Source: Rothia sp. (in: high G+C Gram-positive bacteria) (GTDB lineage Bacteria; Actinomycetota; Actinomycetes; Actinomycetales; Micrococcaceae). From it: a stretch of DNA of 64,000 nt. The translations under genes and the position numbers were made by a program. Positions within the stretch are counted from its first letter, which is position 1. Every line of letters begins with the position of its first letter. The notes beneath the pieces were generated by a model that saw only the letters and a program-made list of their open reading frames with translations, did not search any database and had not been told where the DNA came from. The stretch lies in the NCBI RefSeq assembly GCF_030540545.1, contig NZ_JAUNVZ010000003.1:124001-188000 (forward strand). Reading direction: 5' to 3'. Below, in pieces: positions 56,411 to 64,000 of this stretch.

Positions 56411-57616
56411 ATGAGCCAAAGCCCGCTCGCCCAATACACCGGGCGCTATTTCCTCAACCGCATGGTTCCCAGGGACCCGAATGAGCACGGCCGCGCCGCC
56501 AGCATGCTCGAGCTATTCTTCGACCTGGTCTTTGTGGTCGCCATCCTCTTCGCAGGGTCTGAACTGCACCACGCCCTAACCCACGGTCACGTCATGGCGG
56601 GTGTGCTCAACTATGCCCTGGTCATGTTCTACATCTGGTGGGCGTGGATGAACTTCACCTGGTTCGCCTCCTCCTTTGATACCGACGACTGGCTCTATCG
56701 TCTGCTGGTCATTATTCAGATGAGTGGCGTGCTGGTCATCGCCGGTAATATGCACACCATTTTTGACGGTGACCCTGTACCCGGCCTGATTGGCTACCTG
56801 ATTATGCGTTTTGCCCAGGTGCTGCAATGGTTGCGCGCCTCCCGCACCCCTGGCTCCACCCGCAAAACCGCGCTGATCTACACCGCCGGTATTACCCTGG
56901 TGCAGGCTGGCTGGGCTGTTATGTCGCTGAATCACATTCAGTGGCTAATTCCCGTGCTAATCCTTGCCGAGCTTTCCGTTCCGGTCATTGCTGAGCGCGC
57001 CGGCGGCACCCCCTGGCACGGCCACCACCTGAGCGAACGCTACGGCCTGCTGGGTCTGATCGTGATGGGTGAATCCCTGCGCGCTGCCGCCCTGGCATTC
57101 CAGGAGGCAAGCCAGACCCCGGACGCCGCCCTGGCACTCTACGGCGTGGGCGCTATGGCTATTGCTATTAGCGCGGGCATGTGGTGGATTTACTTCTGGC
57201 CGCCGCACCATCACTCCATTAACCAGTCTAATTTTTGGGGCACTCTGCGCTACGGCTACCTGCACTATTTCATCTTCGCAACCATTGCAGCATTTGCTGC
57301 CGGCGTGGAAGTTATTAGCGATACCATTGCGCATAAGAACCATGTGGGCGAAGCCTACGCTGGTCTGTCCCTGTCAATCCCTGTGGGTCTGTTCATTCTC
57401 GCCGTGTGGTTTGTGGTCATTCGTGACTACGCGCCCATGGCGATTAACCTGGCGATGCCCGCAGTTGGCTTGGTGACCATGGTTCAGGGTTTCCTCCCCT
57501 TCTCCATGATTGCGGTGGCTATGACTGTGACCCTGCTGGTGGCAACCCTGGTCATGTACCGTCCCCTGGATTACAATCGTTCGCACGCCAAGGCAGAAGC
57601 GCGATTGGAGCCGTAG
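56411..57616 (+). CDS. ltrA: Low-temperature requirement protein A (LtrA) family membrane protein
   Basis: Polytopic protein of unknown biochemical role; Listeria LtrA is needed for growth in the cold. The 401 residues have about 11 membrane helices and the family signature ASMLELFFDLVFVVAI near residue 31 followed by YALVMFYIWWAWMNFTWFASSFD. A late RYGLLGLIVMGESL helix and WPPHHHSINQ are also typical. GAAAGG ribosome binding site. Divergent from maf. A bidirectional terminator separates it from hepT. Confidence 0.87.
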   Translation: MSQSPLAQYTGRYFLNRMVPRDPNEHGRAASMLELFFDLVFVVAILFAGSELHHALTHGHVMAGVLNYALVMFYIWWAWMNFTWFASSFDTDDWLYRLLVIIQMSGVLVIAGNMHTIFDGDPVPGLIGYLIMRFAQVLQWLRASRTPGSTRKTALIYTAGITLVQAGWAVMSLNHIQWLIPVLILAELSVPVIAERAGGTPWHGHHLSERYGLLGLIVMGESLRAAALAFQEASQTPDAALALYGVGAMAIAISAGMWWIYFWPPHHHSINQSNFWGTLRYGYLHYFIFATIAAFAAGVEVISDTIAHKNHVGEAYAGLSLSIPVGLFILAVWFVVIRDYAPMAINLAMPAVGLVTMVQGFLPFSMIAVAMTVTLLVATLVMYRPLDYNRSHAKAEARLEP

Positions 57617-57636
57617 CCTCTACTGTTTTATACGCT

Positions 57637-57683
57637 TTAAACGCTAAGTCCCCGGGTATATGACCCGGGGGCTTAGCGTTTAA
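57637..57683. terminator. Bidirectional terminator between ltrA and hepT
   Basis: About 20-bp stem TTTAAACGCTAAGTCCCCGGG and its near-complement with a short loop. The 3' arm overlaps the last codons of the hepT-like gene by about 4 nt. Confidence 0.9.
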
Positions 57684-58021
57684 AGGGCTTGTACCTCTGC
57701 GAGGTACTCAAGAAAAACAGGGATATCTTCTTTCAGAATATTCCAGATAATTTCAGGACTAACTGATTCATATCCGTGTCCAATAAGATTGCGTAATGCA
57801 ATAATACGGTGCCAATCTTCCCTCTCATGCTCAGCATAAAACTCTGGAAAACCGCGACGAATACATGCCATATTTTCACCCGCTTCATGCATTCGCATGC
57901 ACACAGCATCCTGACGCATAGGCTCCCGCATGAAAACTTCGTGAGACACCGCGCTATACATCTGCGCAGCCTTTAGCGCTTCTTCAACAAGAATCAGATA
58001 GGGCTGAGGACTCTTAGTCAT
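57680..58021 (-). CDS. hepT: HepT-like HEPN ribonuclease toxin
   Basis: Toxin of a HEPN/MNT toxin-antitoxin pair (DUF86 family). The 113-residue, helical protein carries the exact RX4HXY active site: Arg77, His82 and Tyr84 in ALRNLIGHGYES. In characterised pairs this motif cleaves RNA, and the antitoxin nucleotidyltransferase blocks it by adding AMP groups to the tyrosine. ATG overlaps the end of the antitoxin gene by 4 nt, so translation is coupled. Last gene of its unit, ending in the bidirectional terminator. Confidence 0.9.
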   Translation of the reverse strand: MTKSPQPYLILVEEALKAAQMYSAVSHEVFMREPMRQDAVCMRMHEAGENMACIRRGFPEFYAEHEREDWHRIIALRNLIGHGYESVSPEIIWNILKEDIPVFLEYLAEVQAL

Positions 58022-58329
58022 AGCGGAATATCCTGTAGATCCTGCTGAATATAGGGGAGGAAAGGTTCTTTAACGGAAGTCAACAAGTCTACTTTCCGAT
58101 GAACAGTGCTCTCCAGTTCCTGTTTCAAATCAAAGAAACGGAAACCTAATGTCGGCAATATGCCCGGCTTGAACTCCACCAGCAGATCAATATCGCTTGA
58201 ATCCTTCAGCTCACCGCGAGCGGCACTACCGAAAATCTGGGCACGCTGTACACCGTAGGCACGCAAAATCTCTACGACCTCGTGCTCATGGGGCAGGTCA
58301 TAGGAACGGGGCATTGTGCTCGTGCTCAT
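58018..58329 (-). CDS. mntA: MntA-like nucleotidyltransferase antitoxin
   Basis: Antitoxin partner of HepT. The 103-residue minimal nucleotidyltransferase has the perfect GSx10DxD motif: Gly34-Ser35 in FGSAARGEL and Asp46-x-Asp48 in SSDIDLLVEF, with the expected later KVDLLT Asp. By family knowledge it AMPylates the toxin tyrosine. The ATG lies 6 nt from a TAGACT -10 box, so it is probably translated from a leaderless message. A G-tract with AG repeats sits just upstream. Confidence 0.9.
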   Translation of the reverse strand: MSTSTMPRSYDLPHEHEVVEILRAYGVQRAQIFGSAARGELKDSSDIDLLVEFKPGILPTLGFRFFDLKQELESTVHRKVDLLTSVKEPFLPYIQQDLQDIPL

Positions 58330-58341
58330 AGTATTAGTCTA
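58327..58341 (-). promoter_or_regulatory. Leaderless promoter of mntA-hepT (-10 TAGACT)
   Basis: Minus strand: TAGACT (58341-58336), 6-nt spacer AATACT, ATG (58329-58327); no ribosome binding site. Confidence 0.62.
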
Positions 58342-58370
58342 ACAAAAGTAGCTGAGCCACGCCCTGCATC

Positions 58371-58389
58371 GGGGGGGAGAGAGAGAGAA
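58371..58389. repeat. Simple-sequence tract: seven G then AG repeats
   Basis: G7 followed by about six AG dinucleotides, roughly 30 bases upstream of the -10 box of the mntA-hepT unit. Such tracts are prone to slipped-strand changes in length. Confidence 0.75.
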
Positions 58390-58420
58390 CGGGCTTCCTT
58401 TTCCCTCGTTGGTGGTACTG

Positions 58421-59680
58421 CTAGAGCAGACCCTCAGCCTTGATAAGATTCGGCACAAAACGCGCATAGTAATCGGTCACCGGGCCATTGGTTTCACGAA
58501 TACCCAAGCCCACGCAACGCCCGGCAACCACCCAGGAACCAATCACCGGGTGGTTAGAGGACTGAATAATACCCGTGTACTCGGGGATCGGTACATACTC
58601 CTGGTAGATAAATTCACTCTCGGGAGCGCTATTGAAGAAATCGTCCTCCTCGGGCTTGGCAAAAACCCCGTAGTCCGGGGCGTGAATCTCAATACCGTCC
58701 CCCTCACGACCGAAAATAGGCTTACGCACCCAGTTACGCAAACCGCCATCGTGACCGGCGAAAGTGGGGACCAGATTCTTATGCCCGGGATTCAACTCCC
58801 ACAGGGCTGCCAGCAGCAGTTTATTGGAGAGGAACATTTTCCACGCCGGCTCAATCCAACGCTGCATACGGTCATAGTAGGCAAAGAGCAGACGGTCATA
58901 GCCGCTCTCAGAATCGGTGACCATATCCTCCCAGGGATAGAGCTTAAAGAGGTTGCTTATCACCGTACCCTCGGCGTCTACCCAACGCTGGTTTTCCTCA
59001 TCAAAAATAACTTCGTCAATGGGGATCATGGTGGTTGCAATACCCGCCTCGCGTGCGGCGTGCGCCAGCAGCCAGAGGTTCTCTTTATCCTCACCGCTGG
59101 GATCCACCTCATCGGTCACATGCGCCAGGTGCAGATGAGGCTGCAGCCCCTTGCCCTGCGCAAAGGCCTTAAGTTCCGCGGCAAAGAGGTGCTTCCAGCG
59201 GCCGATAAAGGATTCGCCCAGCTCATTAAAGTGCACATAGGAGCGATTATCCAGGCGCTGATCCACATACCAGCTGCGCTGACTCACGGCTGCCTCCACA
59301 ATGCCGGTGGGAGTGTCGGCGTTATATTCCAGCAGCTTGGGTGCCTGACCTGCAATACCGCTATAGACCAGGTCGAAACGGCCGTAAAAATCCTGCTCGC
59401 GCGCATTCCAGGAACTCTTCGCCAGCTCAAAGGCAGCGGCGGGTAGTCCTAGGGTTCCGTAGGCGCCGGATGCCATATGGCCGACCGCCTGCAGGCACAT
59501 GCGGTGCAGCTCTTCACTATCGGCACGCAGCGCGTCCATCTCTTCGGGCGTGAAGACATAGGCGGCGTATTCATTCCAATAGTGCACATCCCCGGGGAAG
59601 TCAATGCTATAGGTCAGGCCTTCTTCTTCGATGGTGCGCTCCCAATCGGGGCGACCCACGGGAAATTCTTCACGGCGCAT
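58421..59680 (-). CDS. Glutathionylspermidine synthase-like ATP-grasp protein
   Basis: Predicted ATP-dependent carboxylate-amine ligase related to the synthetase domain of GspS (YgiC/YjfC group). The 419 residues start with RPDWERTIEEEGLTYS. They include LLEYNADTPTGIVEAAVSQ (substrate and ATP-loop region, about 130-150), an LFKLYPWEDMV segment, and the phosphate-loop and metal part NWVRKPIFGREGDGIEIHAP, followed by FIYQEYVPIPEY. It lacks the N-terminal amidase domain of E. coli GspS. As the organism appears to use mycothiol, glutathione is unlikely to be the substrate; the true product is unknown. GAGG precedes the ATG. Confidence 0.85.
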   Translation of the reverse strand: MRREEFPVGRPDWERTIEEEGLTYSIDFPGDVHYWNEYAAYVFTPEEMDALRADSEELHRMCLQAVGHMASGAYGTLGLPAAAFELAKSSWNAREQDFYGRFDLVYSGIAGQAPKLLEYNADTPTGIVEAAVSQRSWYVDQRLDNRSYVHFNELGESFIGRWKHLFAAELKAFAQGKGLQPHLHLAHVTDEVDPSGEDKENLWLLAHAAREAGIATTMIPIDEVIFDEENQRWVDAEGTVISNLFKLYPWEDMVTDSESGYDRLLFAYYDRMQRWIEPAWKMFLSNKLLLAALWELNPGHKNLVPTFAGHDGGLRNWVRKPIFGREGDGIEIHAPDYGVFAKPEEDDFFNSAPESEFIYQEYVPIPEYTGIIQSSNHPVIGSWVVAGRCVGLGIRETNGPVTDYYARFVPNLIKAEGLL

Positions 59681-59891
59681 AGGTACCTCATCTTCTGTTG
59701 GATAGGCGGTGATTGATTCTCTAGTCAGAGTACCAGCTACTTATGTGCAAACGCTGGGAAATGAGTAGCACAAACACCTTCACGATGATGCACAGATGAG
59801 ATAAAAAGGAATATGTCATAGCTCGTCATGAACTTTGGTACGTTAACGAGCACAGCTCTAGAGTGGGGCTCACTACAATAGATAGAGCAAG

Positions 59892-59924
59892 AAGCGCTCG
59901 GGAGGTATTTCCTTCCGAGCGCTT
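59892..59924 (-). terminator. Terminator after the 60-kb membrane-protein cassette
   Basis: 14-bp stem AAGCGCTCGGGAGG / CCTTCCGAGCGCTT with a 5-nt loop (one G-T pair) lying 16 nt past the stop of the 245-residue protein gene. Confidence 0.85.
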
Positions 59925-59939
59925 TGTCTATGCCGATAT

Positions 59940-60677
59940 TTACCGTTGATGGGTTTTATCGTATGCCTCTTTACCACCGGGGTAGGCAGTGAGAATTTTA
60001 GAGGTATACCCTAGCGTGAGATATTGCTGAGCTCCATAGGCACAGGATTTAAAGGTGCCGCCCTCTTCTGGGACGTAGACGTAAAAGGTGCCTCCTCGGT
60101 TGGAAATACCGTGAAGATATTGATTATTTCGGGGAGCATAAGCTTCACCTATGGCAGGGATTCGCACACTATCTGGATCTTCATTATCATCGAGTTCAAT
60201 ATAGTCCCAAGAGTAGGCAGGCATATCGTGGCTAACACTTCGCTTCCACGCATCTGCTGCATCGCCGACTTCCTCACAAAGCTGATCTTTGACTCGCGCG
60301 ATGGGCTTTTGAGAGAAATACTTGATCTTATATTCCTGCTGCAAAGCTAAAAATTCCTGCATATCGGGGCTATAGTGTGTGGGAATAGGAGAAGGAGTAG
60401 GAGGCTGGGTAAGACTCACACAAATACGTACATATTCATATCTGAAAGTAACAGCAGTTGGCTTAGAAGTCGGAGAAGAATCCGAATTTTCAGAGCCAAA
60501 ATGATATATCATACCTGCAAAGAGAGAAACCATGATAAAGGGCATCAGAAACCAAAGACAGGATATCCCCTCGCTCCGCATCCCGCGCGCTCTTTCATTC
60601 TGTGCATAGTCGCGCAAATACTCCGTATAGGAGTCCCTGGAAGAGAGCACTTTCTGAGATGAACGATGTGTAGACAT
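59940..60677 (-). CDS. Hypothetical single-pass membrane protein
   Basis: Not recognised. The 245-residue protein has a charged N-terminal cytoplasmic part (about 1-42), one membrane helix (about 43-62, CLWFLMPFIMVSLFAGMIYHF) and an extracytoplasmic domain. That domain has three cysteines and, near the end, GGTFYVYVPEEGGTFKSCAYGAQQYLTLGYTSK. The start at 60677 (MSTHRSSQ) is preceded by GGGAAGGA; the frame opens 15 nt earlier. It follows the Ser/Gly-rich membrane protein gene by 32 nt on the same strand, so they are likely one operon. Confidence 0.65.
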   Translation of the reverse strand: MSTHRSSQKVLSSRDSYTEYLRDYAQNERARGMRSEGISCLWFLMPFIMVSLFAGMIYHFGSENSDSSPTSKPTAVTFRYEYVRICVSLTQPPTPSPIPTHYSPDMQEFLALQQEYKIKYFSQKPIARVKDQLCEEVGDAADAWKRSVSHDMPAYSWDYIELDDNEDPDSVRIPAIGEAYAPRNNQYLHGISNRGGTFYVYVPEEGGTFKSCAYGAQQYLTLGYTSKILTAYPGGKEAYDKTHQR

Positions 60678-60709
60678 AATCCTTCCCAACATATCGGTGA
60701 AATAGAGTC

Positions 60710-61447
60710 TTAGCCGCCGGAGGAACCGCCACCGGACTTCGAACCGCCGCCAAAGCCGCCCTTAGAACCGGATGACTTCGAACCCGACTTAGAGCCAGAC
60801 TTCGAGGAAGAGCCGGAGTTAGACCCTGAATTAGAGCCAGACTTAGAACCGGAATTCGAGGAGGTCTTACCTCCACTAATAGTACTCGTAGTCTTACCGG
60901 AAGAACGAGTGCTGGTCTTCTTCGCGCTCTTATAGCTGCTTTCATAGCTACCGCCACTGGTGGATACACCCGAATACACGGTGCCATTACTGGGCTTTGA
61001 ATAGCTACCGCCCTCCACACGCGAACCCACCGAAGGCACAGTGCTATTCGAAGAAGAAGAGCCATAACCGCCCACATAGTACCAATGGTAGGAGCTGCGG
61101 TGATAGCTATGAGAACTTGAGGAGGGAGACGCCGAGGCAACGCTACCGTCCCCGGCAAAGTCAGCATCCGAGCCTGCCGCCTCACAATAGCTATCGTCCA
61201 CGCGCAGTCCGCTATTGGAATCCTGACAGACCTGCGCATACTCTTCGCTCTGAATAGTATTTTCCTCGGTGCGGCGATTGCGCATCAGGGCGTAGAAAGT
61301 CAGAATACCGGCAAGCACCAGAGCAATAATAATAATCGCAATGAGCACCCTCTGGTACATGGGCATGGGGTTTTTAGACTGCGCCGGCTGGTGAACCGGC
61401 GACTTAGCAAAACCCACGGGAGCGTGGCGGCTGGGTGAATAGTTCAT
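60710..61447 (-). CDS. Hypothetical membrane protein with Ser/Gly-rich extracytoplasmic tail
   Basis: Not recognised with confidence. The 245 residues: an N-terminal cytoplasmic segment (1-29), one membrane helix (about 30-52, LIAIIIIALVLAGILTFYAL), a short extracytoplasmic part with CQDSNSGLRVDDSYC (two cysteines spaced as in several actinobacterial surface proteins), an SSYHWYYVGGYG stretch, then a C-terminal low-complexity tail of Ser, Gly, Lys and Asn (about 175-245) ending GGGSSGG. The tail's GSKSGSNSGS-type repeats could be flexible or disordered and O-glycosylated. Starts at 61447 (MNYSPSRH) with AGAAAG upstream. Confidence 0.65.
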   Translation of the reverse strand: MNYSPSRHAPVGFAKSPVHQPAQSKNPMPMYQRVLIAIIIIALVLAGILTFYALMRNRRTEENTIQSEEYAQVCQDSNSGLRVDDSYCEAAGSDADFAGDGSVASASPSSSSHSYHRSSYHWYYVGGYGSSSSNSTVPSVGSRVEGGSYSKPSNGTVYSGVSTSGGSYESSYKSAKKTSTRSSGKTTSTISGGKTSSNSGSKSGSNSGSNSGSSSKSGSKSGSKSSGSKGGFGGGSKSGGGSSGG

Positions 61448-61615
61448 AGCTGTATGTGTATCTTTCTGCACCGGAGCAATTATCCGATGCATTCAGAGCA
61501 TAGCGGAAAGAGCTGACGTTTTAAGCTACCAAAGAATCCTGATAATTTGGTGAGAACCTTAGCGCCGGCGCGCGGGGTGCCCTCATATAGCCCGCTCACT
61601 CCAGAACACTATATA

Positions 61616-61660
61616 GTTCTGCCCCGCAATACACACTAACAGGGTATCGCGGGGCAGAAC
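61616..61660. terminator. Terminator after the DUF885 gene
   Basis: 12-bp perfect stem GTTCTGCCCCGC / GCGGGGCAGAAC with a 21-nt loop, 31 nt past the DUF885 stop on the minus strand. Confidence 0.75.
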
Positions 61661-61690
61661 CAGAATATCTACGCGCTAGATGCCAACGGC

Positions 61691-63442
61691 TTAGTCGTCG
61701 TCATCCTCATCGTCATCATCAAAATTATCCACGGGTGCATCCGAGAGCGCACGGCGCAACACGTCCAGACCCAGGGAACCCAGTATGAGAGCACGGGTGT
61801 GGAACTCGCGCAGCTCGGTACCGGAAGCCACAGCCTCATCGCGCAGCTGCAGCCACAGGCGCTCGCCAATCTTATAACTGGGAGCCTGACCCGGCCAGCC
61901 CAAATAGCGCAGGTACTCAAACTTCACGCTATCCTCGGTGGCGTCAAAATTACGCTTGAGGAACTCATAACCCAGCTCAGGAGTCCAGATAGTGCCCGGC
62001 TCAACGCCCAGCTCGGCAGCCCATTCCTCGGGTACGGGCAGCTCGCAGTGCACACCAATATCAAAGACCACGCGGGCTGCGCGCAAACGCTGAGCATCCA
62101 GCCAACCCATACGATCGCCCAGATCATCCATAAAGCCCAGCTCCACCATCAGACGCTCTGCGTACAGAGCCCAGCCCTCACCGTGGCCGGAGACCCACAG
62201 CATATTGGCGCGGTACTTATTCAACGCAGCCGACATAGCGGTTGCCACGCTCATCTGCAGGTGGTGACCCGGCACGCCCTCGTGGTACACGGTGGAGGTT
62301 TCACGCCAGGTACCGAAGGTGTCATCCCCCTCAGGCACGGACCACCACATGCGGCCCGGGCGGGAGAAATCGGGGGAGGGACCGGTGTAGTAAATACCGC
62401 CCTCGTGAGTGGGGGCAATACGGCACTCCAGGTTCAGCATGGGGCCGGCAATCTCAAAGTGCTCACCGGCAAGAGCCTGTACCGCCGCATCGGAGCGGCG
62501 CTGCATCCACGCCTGCAGCTCGTCGGTGCCGTGCAGCACACGCTCGGGGTCGGCGTCGAGAATCTGCTTGGCTTCTTCAATACTTGCGCCGGGCTTAATC
62601 TGCTCGGCAATCTCCTGCTGCGCGGCAATAATGGAGGCGAGCTCACGCGCACCCCAGGCGTAGGTTTCATCCAGGTCAATGTGCGCGCCCAGGAAATAGC
62701 GGGAGTACAGAGCATAGTCCTTACGACCCACGGCGTCCTTTTCGGGGGCGGCGGGCAGCAGTACGGTACGGATGTACTCGGCAAGATCGGCGTAGGCTTC
62801 CTTCGCTTCGGCGGCGGCTTCCAGAGCCTGATCGCAGAGCTGCTCGCAGCCGGTAGCGATTTCCTTCGCCAGCTCGTCAAAGTAGCCATTCTCAGCCACG
62901 TAGGCGTCGATCTGTTCTGTAACGGCGCGCAGCTGACGGGCCGGGGAGATTTTACCCTCGGCGCGTGCGCTGTCGAGGTTTTCGCGCAGGGATGCCAGGG
63001 CTACGGGTACATTGCCCAGACGACCCACAATAAAGCCCCAGTCTTCGGGGCTATTGCGGTTCATCAGATCGAAGCTGGAACGCACCGACTGCACCACGGA
63101 GGTAATGTTGTTCAGCTGCCAGGAGCCGTGACCGGCGCGGCGGAATGCCAAATCCAGTTCCAGACGCTCCTGCATGGCATCCAAAGTGACTAGATCGGTG
63201 TCGTCCACGGGGATAATGGCTTCAAGGTCCGCGAGGGTTTTCTTGACCAGTTCCGTGTAGGCTGCATCGCCTGCGGGGGAGTAGTCGGGGAATAGGGTTT
63301 CTACGCCGGTGCGACCTTCTTCGGTTGCGTAGACGGGGTTCAGATCCAGAACCGCTTCGTAGAATGCGTTTGCAATGGCGTCCACATCGCTTTGGGCACG
63401 CTGCGGGCGGTAGATGGCGGGAAGCTCTTCATAGATACTCAT
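61691..63442 (-). CDS. DUF885 family protein (putative metallopeptidase)
   Basis: The 583-residue protein matches the DUF885 family, predicted zinc peptidases. Candidate zinc site: TVYHEGVPGHHLQM with His387, Glu388, His393 and His394 (an HExxxGHH arrangement), followed by ANMLWVSGHGEGWALYAERLM, another family motif with a second Glu. No signal peptide, so it should act in the cytoplasm. The last ten residues are nearly all acidic (FDDDDEDDDD). The start is the ATG at 63442, 6 nt after a TAGGAT box. Confidence 0.87.
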   Translation of the reverse strand: MSIYEELPAIYRPQRAQSDVDAIANAFYEAVLDLNPVYATEEGRTGVETLFPDYSPAGDAAYTELVKKTLADLEAIIPVDDTDLVTLDAMQERLELDLAFRRAGHGSWQLNNITSVVQSVRSSFDLMNRNSPEDWGFIVGRLGNVPVALASLRENLDSARAEGKISPARQLRAVTEQIDAYVAENGYFDELAKEIATGCEQLCDQALEAAAEAKEAYADLAEYIRTVLLPAAPEKDAVGRKDYALYSRYFLGAHIDLDETYAWGARELASIIAAQQEIAEQIKPGASIEEAKQILDADPERVLHGTDELQAWMQRRSDAAVQALAGEHFEIAGPMLNLECRIAPTHEGGIYYTGPSPDFSRPGRMWWSVPEGDDTFGTWRETSTVYHEGVPGHHLQMSVATAMSAALNKYRANMLWVSGHGEGWALYAERLMVELGFMDDLGDRMGWLDAQRLRAARVVFDIGVHCELPVPEEWAAELGVEPGTIWTPELGYEFLKRNFDATEDSVKFEYLRYLGWPGQAPSYKIGERLWLQLRDEAVASGTELREFHTRALILGSLGLDVLRRALSDAPVDNFDDDDEDDDD

Positions 63443-63454
63443 ATGTCTATCCTA
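63440..63454 (-). promoter_or_regulatory. Leaderless promoter of the DUF885 gene (-10 TAGGAT)
   Basis: Minus strand: TAGGAT (63454-63449), 6-nt spacer AGACAT, then ATG (63442-63440); no ribosome binding site. Confidence 0.6.
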
Positions 63455-63889
63455 ACCTATACGACCCGGCGATGGTAATATAGTTCACTTTTATGACGTT
63501 CTACATGAGGTTGAAGTGGATGGATGGAGAGGGAGAAATACGAGAAGCCGTACCAGCAGGCACGGTTTCACAAGGTGGCGCTTCGGAGTCTTTTTCGCCT
63601 CCAGCTACCGGTTGCCATTCTATCAAGGGTGATGTCTATGGTGGGTGTGTGGTGACTATATGCCACAGCGTGAAATATTTTCCAGAATTACTCTAGGAAA
63701 AAGTGGTATTTAATGTAATTAGATACATCTTATTGCTCTCTATTGTATTTTAAATATGCATATTTTTGAATCCAAGGCTCGGTTCATCCTTGAAATAGAG
63801 TAGGCTCTCTAGATACGGTGGATATACACTCTCATTTCGTTACTCTCGCCCCGTGCGAGATTTTTCGATACTCTCCAAGGGAGGAGAAT
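63443..63889. other. Intergenic region upstream of the terminal lipoprotein gene
   Basis: About 450 bases between divergent genes. The part from 63690 to 63790 is strongly A+T-rich and may hold the lipoprotein promoter. A 67-codon plus-strand frame at 63493-63696 has no domain or ribosome binding site and I do not call it. Confidence 0.5.
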
Positions 63890-64000
63890 ATGAGCCGATA
63901 TATCCGAACTCTACTGGGCACAGCAGTAGCGCTGATTGCTTTGGTGACCTCGTGCGCGGCGCCTTCTGGAACTTTTCAACAGGGGGACTCCTCTCCGGCA
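63890..64000 (+). CDS. Lipoprotein, N-terminal part (runs off the window)
   Basis: Start of a gene cut by the window edge; 37 codons are visible. A strong GGGAGGAG ribosome binding site lies about 4-5 nt before the ATG. The peptide has a basic start (MSRYIR), a hydrophobic core (LLGTAVALIALV) and the lipobox VTSC with Cys22 as lipidation site, followed by a Ser/Gly/Pro-rich start of the mature chain. Function cannot be told from what is visible. Confidence 0.85.
   Translation, partial: MSRYIRTLLGTAVALIALVTSCAAPSGTFQQGDSSPA

Noticed and set aside
63493..63696. 67-codon plus-strand frame near the window end
   Set aside because: No ribosome binding site or recognisable motif and the following region is A+T-rich non-coding.

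Overview
The window reads as a chromosomal segment from a moderately GC-rich actinobacterium. Signature genes are a mycothiol S-conjugate amidase (mca), a WhiB iron-sulfur regulator followed by a DUF3499 gene, a TIGR03089 protein, a DUF1461/TIGR01906 membrane protein, an LpdA-type NAD(P)H quinone reductase, a protein-O-mannosyltransferase (pmt) divergent from rsmI, and a biotin carboxylase/BCCP fusion. Gene content, a FemAB ligase and a capsule locus fit the Micrococcaceae, most likely Rothia (R. mucilaginosa-like). The genus is inferred from remembered protein character, not from a search. No tRNA, rRNA, CRISPR array, insertion sequence or prophage was seen.

Layout. 1-5.5 kb: dTDP-rhamnose synthesis (rmlA divergent from rmlB and an rmlC-rmlD fusion), then a more A+T-rich YfhO-type membrane protein. 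5.8-21.5 kb: housekeeping genes in an order partly shared with Mycobacterium (greA, mca, glpX, fumC, short-chain uppS), plus a FemAB ligase, a beta-carbonic anhydrase, a lone A24 prepilin-peptidase domain, a Nudix hydrolase, purE/purK, GtrA, TIGR03089, WhiB/DUF3499/TIGR01906. 21.5-29.5 kb: pmt divergent from rsmI, tatD, a glycosyltransferase-like gene, a short ribosomal protein L25 with a structured leader, pth, and sufS-sufU. 29.6-46.2 kb: a minus-strand surface-polysaccharide region. It holds a CDP-alcohol phosphotransferase, a GT2 glycosyltransferase, Wzy, Wzx, a Wzz-like protein with a kinase-like tail lacking a P-loop, an Alg14/Alg13-like pair, DUF2505 and a TagD-like cytidylyltransferase. 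Next to it are two very large secreted proteins with an N-terminal fibrinogen/intelectin-like domain, with a lipoprotein gene between them. 46.4-64 kb: mfd, lpdA, an MHS-type MFS transporter, the acyl-CoA carboxylase alpha subunit, maf, ltrA, a HepT/MntA toxin-antitoxin pair, a glutathionylspermidine-synthase-like ATP-grasp enzyme, a two-gene membrane-protein cassette, a DUF885 protein and the start of a lipoprotein gene.

How the genes fit together. Much of the window serves the cell envelope: rhamnose supply, polyprenyl and mannosyl chemistry, peptidoglycan cross-bridge synthesis, and Wzx/Wzy polymer export with what may be a phospho-alcohol modification. The fibrinogen-like proteins are candidates for surface lectins or adhesins acting with that polymer.

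Transcription signals are unusually readable. Eight genes have a TAnnnT -10 box ending 6-7 nt before an ATG or GTG, the geometry of leaderless mRNAs. Most transcription units end in strong hairpins, many of them bidirectional between convergent genes.
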